Shown here one piece after another: positions 51,341-61,219 of a stretch of 64,000 nucleotides of DNA. Each line of letters begins with the position of its first letter. Positions within the stretch are counted from its first letter, which is position 1. The position numbers were made by a program, and so were the translations under genes. This DNA comes from Parabacteroides faecalis (GTDB lineage: Bacteria > Bacteroidota > Bacteroidia > Bacteroidales > Tannerellaceae), in assembly GCF_022809355.1 (NCBI RefSeq), contig NZ_JAKZMM010000024.1:1-64000 (forward strand). The letters run 5' to 3'. The notes beneath the pieces are model-generated. The model was not told the DNA's origin, made no database searches, and was given only the letters and a program-made list of their open reading frames with translations.

Positions 51341-52921
51341 TTACTCATGTACAAACTTATTGCTACGTTTGGGCGCATCTTGTACCTTCTTCTTCCGTAC
51401 TTCGTAGATATCATCTTTGCTGGTGGGGCGCAGATAATCATACCAGAAGAAATCCTTCAGCTCTTTTTGGTCGGGTTTTAAGTCGGGTATCGGCGTCATG
51501 GTTCCTTGCGGATTCGGCCAGATCTTCAGCTTGTCGAGTTTGTTATCTTTCAACCAGATCGTGAGGTAACCACTCTTCGTGGCATTCAGTCCCACCATAC
51601 TACCGTCTTTCTCGATGGGGTAGAAGATGGATTCGGCATTTCCTGCCACATCGATCTGCCGAACTGCCTGCCCGTTGAAATAAGCCTTCAGGTCATTTCC
51701 TTTCAATTGATTGTAATAACCCGTATCTACTTGTTGGATAGCAAAGGCAAACTGTTGCACGTGAGCATGATCAATTGTACTGTCTGCCATATAAATCAGG
51801 ATGGTATCTCCATAGAGCTGGTATTGCTCGTTCCACAGGATCGGGTCGTTATACATATATAAGATGGAGTCGCGCGAATTGAACTGCATAGAATCGCACA
51901 CGCCTTGTATATCTGTCCGGTAGAAACGCACGCCATAGTAGGCTTTCACTTCGCGATAAGTCGAATCAATTGTTACCATCTGTAAAGTATCTGCATGTAA
52001 ATAGAGAGTATCACCCTGCGAATACTCTAGGCAGCGGGCACTATCGGTAGCAAAAGCAAAACCAGTCTTCTCGTTGTAGTAGCCATAATCACCCAAAAGC
52101 ATAATCTTCTGCAGCGTATCGCGGATACACATATTACCAAATACCTCGCCAAAACCTTGTTCCCGGTCGTAAGCGATCGAATCGCCCGTCAGGAAACGAT
52201 TACCCGAAACTATCTCCGATCGGTCGAGTAACATCGACGTATTATGCACCGTGTCGTACCAGCCTTTGGATGAATGAATCGTACCACTATCCGAGACGAT
52301 AACCGAAGGTCCTAATATCGTGGAAATCTTGGATTCTGTATTATAATGCAGGGTATCGGAATAGAGGGTAAAATTCGGATTCTCCAATCGGACACTGTCG
52401 TTGAAAATAGCCAGTTTGGTAGCCGGACTGTATTGTCCGTAAAACGAAGAAAGCTGGTTCAGTGAATCGACAATCATTCCACCTTCAAAATAGTAACCGA
52501 TATTGGGTATTCGTTCGTAGTTAAGGCTATCGGTGAATAATGTCACTTGCCGGTTTTCCATGCGGACCAAGTCTCGCAGCCGGGCGATCTGGGTATTCCC
52601 GTCATAATACAAGTATTGCCCATAGACAAACAGCGTATCGCCTTGTTCCATTCGTACGTTGCTGAATGCCTCCAACGAATTACTAGCTTCGTAAAAGTAG
52701 GCACTATCGCAATACATGTACGAACTGTCATGCCGAAAACACACGTCACCAACCAGAATCTGTGCATCCGGTTTAATATCTTGATCGAACGATAATGTAT
52801 TGGCATGTTCCAGATAGACTTTTGTCTTCTTGACAGAAACAGAATCTTGCTCTTGGGCCATAAGTGTCCAAGAGCAAGTACATAAGAAAAATATATATAG
52901 GAATATGTTTGTCAGTTTCAT
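51341..52921 (-). CDS. OstA-like LPS-transport protein
   Basis: A 526-residue exported protein; signal MKLTNIFLYIFFLCTCSWTL followed by MAQEQ. The body is a long series of short beta strands of the OstA/LptA-jellyroll type (SLEAFSNVRMEQGDTLFVYGQYLYYDG, GPSVIVSDSGTIHSSKGWYDT), the form common in Bacteroidota in place of a small LptA. Expected to bind lipopolysaccharide in the periplasm. The ATG at 52921 overlaps the upstream foldase stop (ATGA). Grouped with three foldase genes, so an outer-membrane assembly unit. Confidence 0.85.
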   Translation of the reverse strand: MKLTNIFLYIFFLCTCSWTLMAQEQDSVSVKKTKVYLEHANTLSFDQDIKPDAQILVGDVCFRHDSSYMYCDSAYFYEASNSLEAFSNVRMEQGDTLFVYGQYLYYDGNTQIARLRDLVRMENRQVTLFTDSLNYERIPNIGYYFEGGMIVDSLNQLSSFYGQYSPATKLAIFNDSVRLENPNFTLYSDTLHYNTESKISTILGPSVIVSDSGTIHSSKGWYDTVHNTSMLLDRSEIVSGNRFLTGDSIAYDREQGFGEVFGNMCIRDTLQKIMLLGDYGYYNEKTGFAFATDSARCLEYSQGDTLYLHADTLQMVTIDSTYREVKAYYGVRFYRTDIQGVCDSMQFNSRDSILYMYNDPILWNEQYQLYGDTILIYMADSTIDHAHVQQFAFAIQQVDTGYYNQLKGNDLKAYFNGQAVRQIDVAGNAESIFYPIEKDGSMVGLNATKSGYLTIWLKDNKLDKLKIWPNPQGTMTPIPDLKPDQKELKDFFWYDYLRPTSKDDIYEVRKKKVQDAPKRSNKFVHE

Positions 52922-54279
52922 TCTTTTACCCAACCTGGAAAACGGAAGTCGCAGTTACGCCATCCTTCACTGATGCGTACATACGTAGTTTTTTGCTGTT
53001 TACGAATCCAGTCGTTCAGCAGTTCTTCCCTTTTCTTGTTTTCTACAATGGCTTTCAAAGCCTGATAGTCGTCCGCCAAATTCGCTTTATGCGCTTCAGT
53101 GCGGGCACGTAATTTAATAATGGCAACCACTTCCTTTTGTGATTTGGTAATCATGCGGAATGGCTTGGAGATATCACCCACTTTCATGTTGTAAACCTCT
53201 TTACCTACTTCCTGTGGTAATTCGTGTAATTCGAAGCGAGGTGTGCCCATATTCGCACTTTCATAGTCCGAGTTCACCATCAATCCCTTGTTATTACGAG
53301 TATCTTTGTCGTAAGAAAGGAAAGTAGCAGCTTCCTCAAAAGTGAATTTCTTATCCATAATATTTGTATAGATAGAGTCCATACGTGTTGTAGCTTCCAG
53401 CAGTTCTTTCTCAGAAACTTCCGGTTTCAACAAGATATGACGGCAGTTGATACGGTCACCACGCTTTTCGATCAATTGGATGATGTGGAAGCCATATTCA
53501 GTCTGTACAATCTGTGAGATATGTTTGGAGTCCTTCAAGTTGAAAGCTACATTGGCAAACTCCGGTAATAACTGTGTTTTACTCATGAAACCCAATTCAC
53601 CACCACGTGCTGCCGATCCTGGATCTTCCGAATACATACGGGCTAATGTAGAAAATTCAAACTTCCCGGAATTGATTTGTTCGGTAAATTCACGTAAGCG
53701 AGCCTTGATCGCATCTGTTTCTTCAAATGGAATTTTCGGCTCGATCGTGATGATTTGTACTTCGACCGTCATCGGAATGTTTGGAAGACTATCTTGTGGT
53801 AACTGATTGTAATACTTACGAACATCAGCCGGAGTCAATTTGATTTCACCAACCAACTTCTTCTGCATTTCCTGTACAATCTGTTGTTCACGTGTCATCT
53901 CGATACGTTCCTCACGGATTTGGGAAATTTTCTTGTTAAAGTACTCTTCCACCTTTTCTTTAGAACCAATCTGTCCGATTGCACTATTGATCCATTGATC
54001 TACACTTTGGATCACCTGTGCTTCCGGAACTTCCACACTATCAATTTTAGCTTGATTCAGATAAAGCTTCTGAATGGCCATTTGCTCTGGGATAAAGCAA
54101 TAAGGATCACCCTCCAGACGTTCTCCGGCGTTCAGCAGATACAAACGCTGAGCCTCAATGTCCGAACGTAAGATGGCATCATCACCAACTACCCACACAA
54201 TTTCATCAATCACATTATCCTGCGCCTTTGTCAACCATGAAAAGCTCGCCAGAAAAACTGCAAGTAAAACCTTTTTCAT
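52918..54279 (-). CDS. SurA-like peptidyl-prolyl isomerase/chaperone
   Basis: A 453-residue periplasmic protein with signal MKKVLLAVFLASFSWLTKAQ, a SurA N-terminal region (VIDEIVWVVGDDAILRSDIEAQR) and two parvulin domains (about 170-285, with GGELGFMSKTQLLPEFANVAF and YGFHIIQL; a weaker second to about 395). Works as an outer-membrane protein chaperone. Second-to-last gene of the foldase operon, coupled to the OstA-like gene. Confidence 0.9.
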   Translation of the reverse strand: MKKVLLAVFLASFSWLTKAQDNVIDEIVWVVGDDAILRSDIEAQRLYLLNAGERLEGDPYCFIPEQMAIQKLYLNQAKIDSVEVPEAQVIQSVDQWINSAIGQIGSKEKVEEYFNKKISQIREERIEMTREQQIVQEMQKKLVGEIKLTPADVRKYYNQLPQDSLPNIPMTVEVQIITIEPKIPFEETDAIKARLREFTEQINSGKFEFSTLARMYSEDPGSAARGGELGFMSKTQLLPEFANVAFNLKDSKHISQIVQTEYGFHIIQLIEKRGDRINCRHILLKPEVSEKELLEATTRMDSIYTNIMDKKFTFEEAATFLSYDKDTRNNKGLMVNSDYESANMGTPRFELHELPQEVGKEVYNMKVGDISKPFRMITKSQKEVVAIIKLRARTEAHKANLADDYQALKAIVENKKREELLNDWIRKQQKTTYVRISEGWRNCDFRFPGWVKE

Positions 54280-54305
54280 TATAGCATCCTTTATTTTTTT
54301 GCAAA

Positions 54306-55166
54306 TTAAGGCATTTCTGCGCTAAAAACCACATTTCCGCCTCGAATTGCATCATTATATAATTCTTCTTCAAAATTTTTTAGGAATTGAACCTTCCGCT
54401 GATTCACAAGCATGTCTGATATTTGCGTGCTGGCATATTCAAACGGAGCGATTTTCCCTTTGGCTACGTATTCTTCGATATTCAGTAAATAACAGTAGCT
54501 GCTATCAGCTGTCTCAACAAACGAATGGGTCCGCAAGAACTCGTTTTCATTGGGTACTTGGATAGGAATGTTTACAAAAACCTCATCAAAGCTAACCCAT
54601 TTGTCATAGAAATAATCATAAACTACAGCATTTTGAACACTGTATTTTTCTATTTTCTCGATGGATGTTTCAGACGTTGACCGATACCATTTCTTAACTT
54701 CGTCCAGATTTGGTGCATCAATCGGAATCTTCAAGAAAAGACCTTTTATCAGACTGTGATCTAATTCAAACTGATCTTGGTTTTCGTCATAGAAATTTCG
54801 CTTTTCTTCATCCGTTATATTAGCAGACAACCGTTCGTGTACCAGTTGTTCCTGATATCGGTATCGAACTAATGAACGTCGGTACGAATCTACCAGGCGG
54901 TCAATTTCAGCCCGATTCTCATCTCCTAAATTCTGTAATGCAACATCATAGACCAAGTTGTCTTTTACCCATTGTTTGATATAGCTTTCTGCCCACAGCA
55001 GACTGTCTGCAGAAGAAATATTTTTAGGAAGAACAGATAAAACATCCTCTTTGGTTAAGGTACGTTCGTTGACTTTTACCAACGTCCCTTTTTGTTGGGT
55101 CGTTGCATTCTTTGTACAACTACTCAATCCGATTAGTCCACAGAGTATGTAAAATTCTGTTCTCAT
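54306..55166 (-). CDS. Periplasmic foldase-like lipoprotein (PpiC/SurA-related)
   Basis: A 286-residue lipoprotein: signal MRTEFYILCGLIGLSSC (lipobox LSSC). The layout resembles SurA/PrsA foldases (LVKVNERTLTKEDVLSVLP, then a helical domain with VKDNLVYDVALQNLG, and ITDEEKRNFYDENQDQFEL), but the parvulin core is degenerate and no clear active-site motif is seen. It lies between two intact PPIase genes and probably acts as a chaperone partner without isomerase activity. Confidence 0.72.
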   Translation of the reverse strand: MRTEFYILCGLIGLSSCTKNATTQQKGTLVKVNERTLTKEDVLSVLPKNISSADSLLWAESYIKQWVKDNLVYDVALQNLGDENRAEIDRLVDSYRRSLVRYRYQEQLVHERLSANITDEEKRNFYDENQDQFELDHSLIKGLFLKIPIDAPNLDEVKKWYRSTSETSIEKIEKYSVQNAVVYDYFYDKWVSFDEVFVNIPIQVPNENEFLRTHSFVETADSSYCYLLNIEEYVAKGKIAPFEYASTQISDMLVNQRKVQFLKNFEEELYNDAIRGGNVVFSAEMP

Positions 55167-55172
55167 GATCGT

Positions 55173-56747
55173 TTATTTTTTAGCAGCCTTTTTCAACGCT
55201 TTCCAATTGATTTCAACTGGATATTTCTCTTTCAGTTCTTTGATCCAGTCTTCTTCCAATTTGGCTTGTTCTTCGGCAGGCTTATTCCAAATCTTCTGAT
55301 TACTGATGGCAAACAGTAATGTTCCATCTCGATACTCATTCAACAATAGTTTGAATTCCGGATATTTGTTTGTCAGATTCTTACGTTCCATGTTCGTTAA
55401 GATATCATGGATACATAAATCTAAAACTTCTTGCATAAAGTCACCTGCATAAGTTTTCACCGAAAAAGGATATTGTTGTATATAAGCTGCAAACTCATTT
55501 TGGGCGAAACTGATGGTATCAATGCGCATCAATTCTTTGTTTAAATCTTTGGCTTGTTCGAAGAATTTCGGATTTGTCGGAAAATAGTCATTACAAATCG
55601 CCTGTAATTCCGCATAAGCTTCTGGATGAAATACGAATTTGTATTCCTTTTTCATGCGGTCGTCAAAGCTTTTGTGGAGAGCGAAGTTCCATTCTCCCTG
55701 CGACATTTGTCGGTACCAAGACTTTTTAATCTCCTCAAACGGTTGAACTCCTAAATTCTTCTCCAGTTTAATGATATGGTAACCGAAACGAGTTTTGACC
55801 GGTTTAGAAATATCTCCAGGATTTTTGATGGCAAAAGCTGCTTGTTCAAACTCTGCCACCATTTCTCCCAATCCAAAGACTGGCAATCTGCCTCCTTTTT
55901 GAGCAGAGCCTTTATCTGATGAATATTGTTTCGCCAATTCGGCAAAGTCTTTTCCGGAAACAGCCAGTTGATAAACTTCTTCTGCTAGCTTATAGGTCTC
56001 TTCTTCTGTACGGGTAATGGAATCCTGAACAAAAGGGATCAATATATGTGAAACCTGACGTCTGCCCGGATTGAGTATTCTACGATTTAATTTGACAATA
56101 TGAAATCCGAATTTGGTACGGATAGGCATAGATACAGCTCCTTCCGGCATTTGGTAAACATAGTCTTCGAAAGCTTTAACCGTACGCATGGGAAAAAAAC
56201 TGCGTACCTGCTCGTAACCTACGTGGGTCGAATCTTTTTTCGCTAATTCTGCGCCCACTGCCATAATATCTTCTCCTTTCTGAATCCGTTGGTAAGCTGT
56301 TAATGCTTGCTGATAAACGGCGACAGTATCTTTGGAAACAGTTTCTTGGGGTAAGAAGAAAAGAATATGTGTCAAATCAAGAACTTCGTTCAAACGGGTA
56401 TATTCATCTGAAAGAACTTTTTCTTCTGCGGGGCGATCCGACAGATAGTCGGATGTTAGTTGTGCTTTATACTTATCTAGTTCTTCTTTGAATGATTCGG
56501 TTTTGTCTAAACCTTCAGCTTCGGCGTCGGCAACTTTTAATTTATAGATTTTGAATAATTCAACGAACGACTCCAGACTCTTTTGATTGGATAGATCTGT
56601 TTCTCCATTCTTTTTAGCTGTAAACAGAAACTCATCTATACTGATCGCTTTGCCTGCGACAGTCATTGCAACAGAATCGCTTGCCGAGTTGGCATAGGCA
56701 GATACTGCTACCGCAAAAAGTAACGCTGATACAAAAAACTTTTTCAT
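55173..56747 (-). CDS. Double-parvulin peptidyl-prolyl isomerase
   Basis: A 524-residue exported foldase with signal MKKFFVSALLFAVAVSAYA. Two parvulin domains: about 120-215 (LTHILFFLPQETV...FFPMRTVKAFEDYVYQMPEGAVSMPIRTKFGFHIVKL) and about 230-335 (VSHILIPFVQDSI...GGRLPVFGLGEMVAEFEQAAFAI...FGYHIIKL). The C-terminal ~170 residues are helical. First gene of the foldase-OstA operon, preceded by a -7 box TATTTTTG at 56790-56783 on the minus strand. Confidence 0.9.
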   Translation of the reverse strand: MKKFFVSALLFAVAVSAYANSASDSVAMTVAGKAISIDEFLFTAKKNGETDLSNQKSLESFVELFKIYKLKVADAEAEGLDKTESFKEELDKYKAQLTSDYLSDRPAEEKVLSDEYTRLNEVLDLTHILFFLPQETVSKDTVAVYQQALTAYQRIQKGEDIMAVGAELAKKDSTHVGYEQVRSFFPMRTVKAFEDYVYQMPEGAVSMPIRTKFGFHIVKLNRRILNPGRRQVSHILIPFVQDSITRTEEETYKLAEEVYQLAVSGKDFAELAKQYSSDKGSAQKGGRLPVFGLGEMVAEFEQAAFAIKNPGDISKPVKTRFGYHIIKLEKNLGVQPFEEIKKSWYRQMSQGEWNFALHKSFDDRMKKEYKFVFHPEAYAELQAICNDYFPTNPKFFEQAKDLNKELMRIDTISFAQNEFAAYIQQYPFSVKTYAGDFMQEVLDLCIHDILTNMERKNLTNKYPEFKLLLNEYRDGTLLFAISNQKIWNKPAEEQAKLEEDWIKELKEKYPVEINWKALKKAAKK

Positions 56748-56782
56748 TAATGAATCTTTTTGATGCTACAATTTTACTCGTA

Positions 56783-56840
56783 CAAAAATACAGTAATTAA
56801 ACGGACTGATAACCAAAATAGTATTTCAGTCCGTTAAATT
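56783..56840 (-). promoter_or_regulatory. recQ terminator overlapped by the foldase operon promoter
   Basis: ACGGACTGA (56801-56809) and TCAGTCCGT (56826-56834) form a hairpin that ends recQ transcription. On the same strand TATTTTTG at 56790-56783 with TTTTG 23 bp upstream forms a promoter for the foldase genes, so the two signals share sequence. Confidence 0.6.
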
Positions 56841-56863
56841 AGTGTTTTTTATCAAATGAAGCA

Positions 56864-59044
56864 TCAATTTGCCATTTCAGAAAGGAACTTGATACGTACC
56901 AGGCGGATTTCTTCTTCCGTGTAATCTCCACCTAATTCTTCAATTGCTTCTTCCAGATCATCGGTTTCTGAATCCTTGAAATATTCATAAATATCTTCAA
57001 TATGATCTTCATCCATGACGTCATTCAAGAAGTAATCGATGTTGATACGTGTACCTGAATAAACGATAGCTTCCACTTCATCCAGCAGTTCACCAAACTC
57101 AAGTCCTTTTGATACGGCTATGTCATCAAGAGCTACTTTGCGGTCAATACTCTGTACGATTGAAACTTTCAGTTTAGATTTGTTGGCAACGGTTTTGACA
57201 CGCAAATCTTCTGGTCGTTCAATCTCGTTTTCTTCCACATGACGTTTGATTAGTGCAATGAATTCAGCTCCGTAACGTTTTGCTTTACCTGCTCCTACAC
57301 CCGGTATGTTCTGTAATTCTTCCAGTGTGATCGGATAGGTAGTAGCCATTGCTTCCAAGGATGGATCCTGGAAGATAACAAAAGGAGGTACTTCCAACCG
57401 CTTGGATAATTTCTTTCTCAAATCCTTCATCATTGAATAAAGAACAGGATCGACAGCACAAGATGCTCCTCCGCGTACTGGGATTTCTTCCTCTTCTTCT
57501 TCAAACTCATGATCCTCGGTAATCTTGAAAGAAACCGGCTTCTTCATGAACTCTTTACCTTTTGGTGTGATTTTGAGCAGGCCATAGTTCTCGATGTCTT
57601 TTTCCAGATAACCGGCAATCAAGGCCTGACGTATCACTGCATTCCAAATCTTTTCATCTTCGTCTTGTCCGGAGCCGAATACTTCCAATTCGTTGTGTTT
57701 ATATGACTGAATTTCGGAAGTTTCATTTCCTACCAACATGTTGACGATATATTCTGCTTTAAATTTCTCTTTTAGCGTACTGATGACTTCCAGTACTGCA
57801 CCCAATAATTCTTTAGCTTCCACTTGTTTTTTCGGATTCAAACAATTATCACAATTACCACAATTATCTTCAGGATATTCTTCTCCAAAATAATGGAGCA
57901 ATACTTTTCTGCGGCAGACAGAAGTTTCTGCATATGCCGCTGTTTCCAATAATAATTGCTTACCTATTTCTTGTTCGGCTACAGGTTTTCCTTGCATAAA
58001 CTTTTCCAGTTTTTGCAGGTCCTTATATGAATAAAAGGCCAAACAATGTCCTTCACCTCCATCTCGTCCGGCTCGCCCTGTCTCCTGATAATAGCCTTCC
58101 AGACTTTTGGGGATATCGTAATGGATGACATATCGTACATCCGGTTTATCAATACCCATACCAAAAGCTATTGTTGCTACGATCACATCAACCTGTTCCA
58201 TCAAAAAAGCATCTTGATTAGCCGACCGAACTTGTGAGTCCATTCCTGCATGATATGGTAAAGCTTTGATACCATTAGCTTTTAGGATATCGGCAAACTC
58301 TTCTACTTTTTTGCGGCTCAGACAATAAATGATTCCGGATTTTCCTTCGTTCGATTTAATGAACTTGATGATATCCCGGTCCACATTGGCTGTTTTGGGG
58401 CGAACTTCATAGTAAAGATTGACACGGTTGAAAGATGATTTGAATACGGCTGCATCTGTCATTCCCAAGTTCTTCTGAATGTCATGTTGTACTTTAGGGG
58501 TAGCTGTTGCTGTCAAAGCAATGAGCGGACGTTTACCGATTTCGTTGATGATCGGACGAATCCGACGGTATTCAGGACGGAAATCGTGTCCCCATTCAGA
58601 GATACAATGAGCTTCATCGACTGCGTAAAACGAAATCTTTACTTGGCGAAGAAATTCTACGTTTTCTTCTTTGGTCAAAGATTCAGGAGCTACGTATAGC
58701 AGCTTTGTTTTACCGGATAATATGTCTTCTTTGACTTGGTCTATGGCAGATTTGCTTAATGAAGAATTGATAAAATGGGCAACGCCGTCTTCTTCACTAA
58801 AATTACGCATGGCATCCACCTGATTCTTCATCAAGGCTATAAGGGGAGAAACAACAATAGCTGTTCCTTCCATTAACAAGGAGGGCAACTGGTAACACAA
58901 AGATTTACCTCCTCCGGTAGGCATCAATACAAACGTATCATTACCTGCCAGTACATTTTCTATAATCGCTTTCTGATTTCCCTTGAATGTATCGAAACCA
59001 AAATGCTTTTTCAATGCCTCTGTCAATTTATCTTTTTTTGCCAT
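56864..59044 (-). CDS. recQ: ATP-dependent DNA helicase RecQ
   Basis: A 726-residue 3'-5' helicase. Walker A PTGGGKSLCYQLP, DEAH box VDEAHCISEWGHDFRPEY, motif VI QETGRAGRDG, the zinc site CxxC in NCGNCDNC, a RQC region, and a C-terminal HRDC-type helix-hairpin-helix (LEELQNIPGVGAGKAKRYG). The tail after HRDC is acidic and about 110 residues long. The ATG at 59044 is used; a TTG at 59050 is also in frame. Last gene after clpX (29-base gap). Confidence 0.95.
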   Translation of the reverse strand: MAKKDKLTEALKKHFGFDTFKGNQKAIIENVLAGNDTFVLMPTGGGKSLCYQLPSLLMEGTAIVVSPLIALMKNQVDAMRNFSEEDGVAHFINSSLSKSAIDQVKEDILSGKTKLLYVAPESLTKEENVEFLRQVKISFYAVDEAHCISEWGHDFRPEYRRIRPIINEIGKRPLIALTATATPKVQHDIQKNLGMTDAAVFKSSFNRVNLYYEVRPKTANVDRDIIKFIKSNEGKSGIIYCLSRKKVEEFADILKANGIKALPYHAGMDSQVRSANQDAFLMEQVDVIVATIAFGMGIDKPDVRYVIHYDIPKSLEGYYQETGRAGRDGGEGHCLAFYSYKDLQKLEKFMQGKPVAEQEIGKQLLLETAAYAETSVCRRKVLLHYFGEEYPEDNCGNCDNCLNPKKQVEAKELLGAVLEVISTLKEKFKAEYIVNMLVGNETSEIQSYKHNELEVFGSGQDEDEKIWNAVIRQALIAGYLEKDIENYGLLKITPKGKEFMKKPVSFKITEDHEFEEEEEEIPVRGGASCAVDPVLYSMMKDLRKKLSKRLEVPPFVIFQDPSLEAMATTYPITLEELQNIPGVGAGKAKRYGAEFIALIKRHVEENEIERPEDLRVKTVANKSKLKVSIVQSIDRKVALDDIAVSKGLEFGELLDEVEAIVYSGTRINIDYFLNDVMDEDHIEDIYEYFKDSETDDLEEAIEELGGDYTEEEIRLVRIKFLSEMAN

Positions 59045-59073
59045 ACTCAATATTATTAGAAATAGGTTTACTC

Positions 59074-60312
59074 TTAATTATCTCCTACAATTTGCAATCG
59101 GTTTACATCTGATTTAGCAAACTGTTCTTTTGCATATTCCAATGTTACATGGAATTCTGTCTTGTTCTCTGATGGCATGCTGTACATGGCATCCATCATG
59201 ATTGCTTCTACAATTGAACGTAGTCCTCTGGCTCCCAATTTGAATTCGAGTGCTTTATCTACTACGAATTCATAAACGTCTTCATCAAACGAAAGTTGAA
59301 TGTTATCCATTGCAAACAATTTAATGTATTGTTTGATGATTGAGTTCTTTGGTTCCGTAAGAATATTACGCAGAGCCACCCGGTCTAACGGATTCAGATA
59401 GGTCAGGATCGGCAAACGTCCAATGATTTCGGGTATTAAACCGAAAGACTTCAAGTCGGTCGGCGTGATGTATTTCAACATATTGTTCCGATCAACCTGG
59501 GCCGTATCCTTACTTGCCGCATATCCTACAACTCGCGTATTCAATCGTTGTGCAATTTTCTTTTCAATACCGTCAAAAGCTCCACCGCAGATGAATAAAA
59601 TATTTTTGGTATCAACCGGAATCATTTTCTGCTCCGGATGTTTTCTACCTCCTTGAGGTGGAACATTCACAATCGAACCTTCCAAGAGCTTCAACAAACC
59701 TTGTTGTACGCCTTCTCCGCTGACATCACGTGTAATGGATGGATTATCTCCTTTACGAGCGATTTTGTCGATCTCGTCAATAAAGACGATACCGCGTTCT
59801 GCTGCTTCTACATCATAGTCGGCTGCCTGTAATAAGCGGGTCAGAATACTTTCGATATCTTCTCCCACATAACCGGCTTGTGTCAGAACCGTTGCGTCAA
59901 CAATCGCAAAAGGCACGTGTAATAATTTCGCAATAGTTCGGGCCAGTAATGTTTTTCCAGTACCGGTTGAACCAACCATGATGATGTTCGATTTCTCAAT
60001 TTCAACGTCATCCGAAGTTTCTTCTTGCATCAGTCGTTTATAATGATTGTACACTGAAACTGCCAGATAACGTTTGGCTTCATCCTGACCTATGATATAT
60101 TGGTCAAGGAAGGTTTTAATATCTTCTGGTTTGGGTAAATCTTTTCGGTCTAAATCCAGTTTTGATTTTTTCTTACCCAGCTGCTCTTTTACAATTTCGT
60201 ACGCTTGAGTGGCGCATTCATTACAAATGCAACCAGACATTCCGTTGATCATTAAATCAACATCACGACTGCTTCGTCCACAAAACGTACACGTATCGCC
60301 TGCTTTGGCCAT
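59074..60312 (-). CDS. clpX: ATP-dependent Clp protease ATPase subunit ClpX
   Basis: A 412-residue AAA+ unfoldase. N-terminal zinc-binding domain with CTFCG and CICNECA; Walker [14 protein letters not shown], Walker B FIDEIDK, the pore region and the ClpP-binding loop; sensor 2 [10 protein letters not shown]. Delivers proteins to ClpP, encoded 54 bases upstream. Full length. Confidence 0.97.
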   Translation of the reverse strand: MAKAGDTCTFCGRSSRDVDLMINGMSGCICNECATQAYEIVKEQLGKKKSKLDLDRKDLPKPEDIKTFLDQYIIGQDEAKRYLAVSVYNHYKRLMQEETSDDVEIEKSNIIMVGSTGTGKTLLARTIAKLLHVPFAIVDATVLTQAGYVGEDIESILTRLLQAADYDVEAAERGIVFIDEIDKIARKGDNPSITRDVSGEGVQQGLLKLLEGSIVNVPPQGGRKHPEQKMIPVDTKNILFICGGAFDGIEKKIAQRLNTRVVGYAASKDTAQVDRNNMLKYITPTDLKSFGLIPEIIGRLPILTYLNPLDRVALRNILTEPKNSIIKQYIKLFAMDNIQLSFDEDVYEFVVDKALEFKLGARGLRSIVEAIMMDAMYSMPSENKTEFHVTLEYAKEQFAKSDVNRLQIVGDN

Positions 60313-60366
60313 AATCTTTCTTTTTTAGTTTTTCTGTAAATTTACAATCTTTATTTGGGTAAGGAC

Positions 60367-61029
60367 TTATTTCCGAGTTAAGATTTCATCAATCATGCCA
60401 TAATCCTTGGCTTCCTGTGCTGTCATCCAAAAATCTCGGTCACTGTCTCGTTCTACTTCTTCAAAAGGTTTTCCTGAATGATCGGAAATGATGGTATATA
60501 ATTCCTTTTTAACTTTCAATATTTCGCGAGCAGTAATTTCGATATCAGAAGCTTGACCTTGAACGCCTCCTAATGGCTGATGGATCATGACTCTTGAATG
60601 TTTCAAGGCAAAACGTTTTCCCTTGGTTCCAGCTACCAGCAATACGGATGCCATAGATGCTGCGATACCTGTACAAATGGTAGAGACATCAGATCCGATG
60701 AATTGCATGGTGTCGTAAATGCCATATCCTGCATATACCGAACCACCCGGTGAATTGATATAAATAGAAATATCTTTGCCTGGATCGCTTGAATCCAGAT
60801 ACAATAATTGCGCTTGAATAACATTGGCCGTATAATCATCTATCTGAGTTCCCAGAAAGATAATCCGGTCCATCATCAAACGAGAGAAAACGTCCATTTG
60901 GGCAACATTAAGCTGACGTTCCTCTATAATGGTCGGTGAAATATAACTGCTTGTTATATTCATGTAACTATCAAGAGCCGTTCCGCTCATTCCCAAATGT
61001 TTAGTTGCATACTTTCTAAAATCTTCCAT
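60367..61029 (-). CDS. clpP: ATP-dependent Clp protease proteolytic subunit
   Basis: A 220-residue serine protease subunit. Catalytic Ser lies in [14 protein letters not shown] and His in [11 protein letters not shown], with the Asp in a later SDRDFWM segment. The start at 61029 ([13 protein letters not shown]) matches the Bacteroidota N-terminus; upstream ATGs at 61047 and 61068 are less likely. A clear promoter lies upstream, so clpP-clpX-recQ are separately transcribed from tig. Confidence 0.95.
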   Translation of the reverse strand: MEDFRKYATKHLGMSGTALDSYMNITSSYISPTIIEERQLNVAQMDVFSRLMMDRIIFLGTQIDDYTANVIQAQLLYLDSSDPGKDISIYINSPGGSVYAGYGIYDTMQFIGSDVSTICTGIAASMASVLLVAGTKGKRFALKHSRVMIHQPLGGVQGQASDIEITAREILKVKKELYTIISDHSGKPFEEVERDSDRDFWMTAQEAKDYGMIDEILTRK

Positions 61030-61106
61030 ACTAGTTTTGTTAATCATAAATCCGAGAAGAAAACACATGAAAAAAGGATTCCTCCTTTTTATACTTAACG
61101 GATAAA

Positions 61107-61138
61107 CAAAGTTATAAATAAATTTCTGAAAGAAACAA
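61107..61138 (-). promoter_or_regulatory. Promoter of clpP-clpX-recQ
   Basis: On the minus strand TTG (61138-61136) and TAACTTTG (61114-61107), 21 bp apart, about 78 bp before the clpP ATG. Confidence 0.7.
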
Positions 61139-61219
61139 TTTATTTGTATCTCCGATAAAATATTTTCAGGAAAAATCCTTTTCTAATGAACCCTTTTATT
61201 ACAAAAGGGAAGAACTGCA

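Noticed and set aside
61191-61209. CCCTTTTATTACAAAAGGG as terminator of tig
   Set aside because: The stem is AT-rich and weak and no T run follows on the minus strand; it may be a minor signal only.
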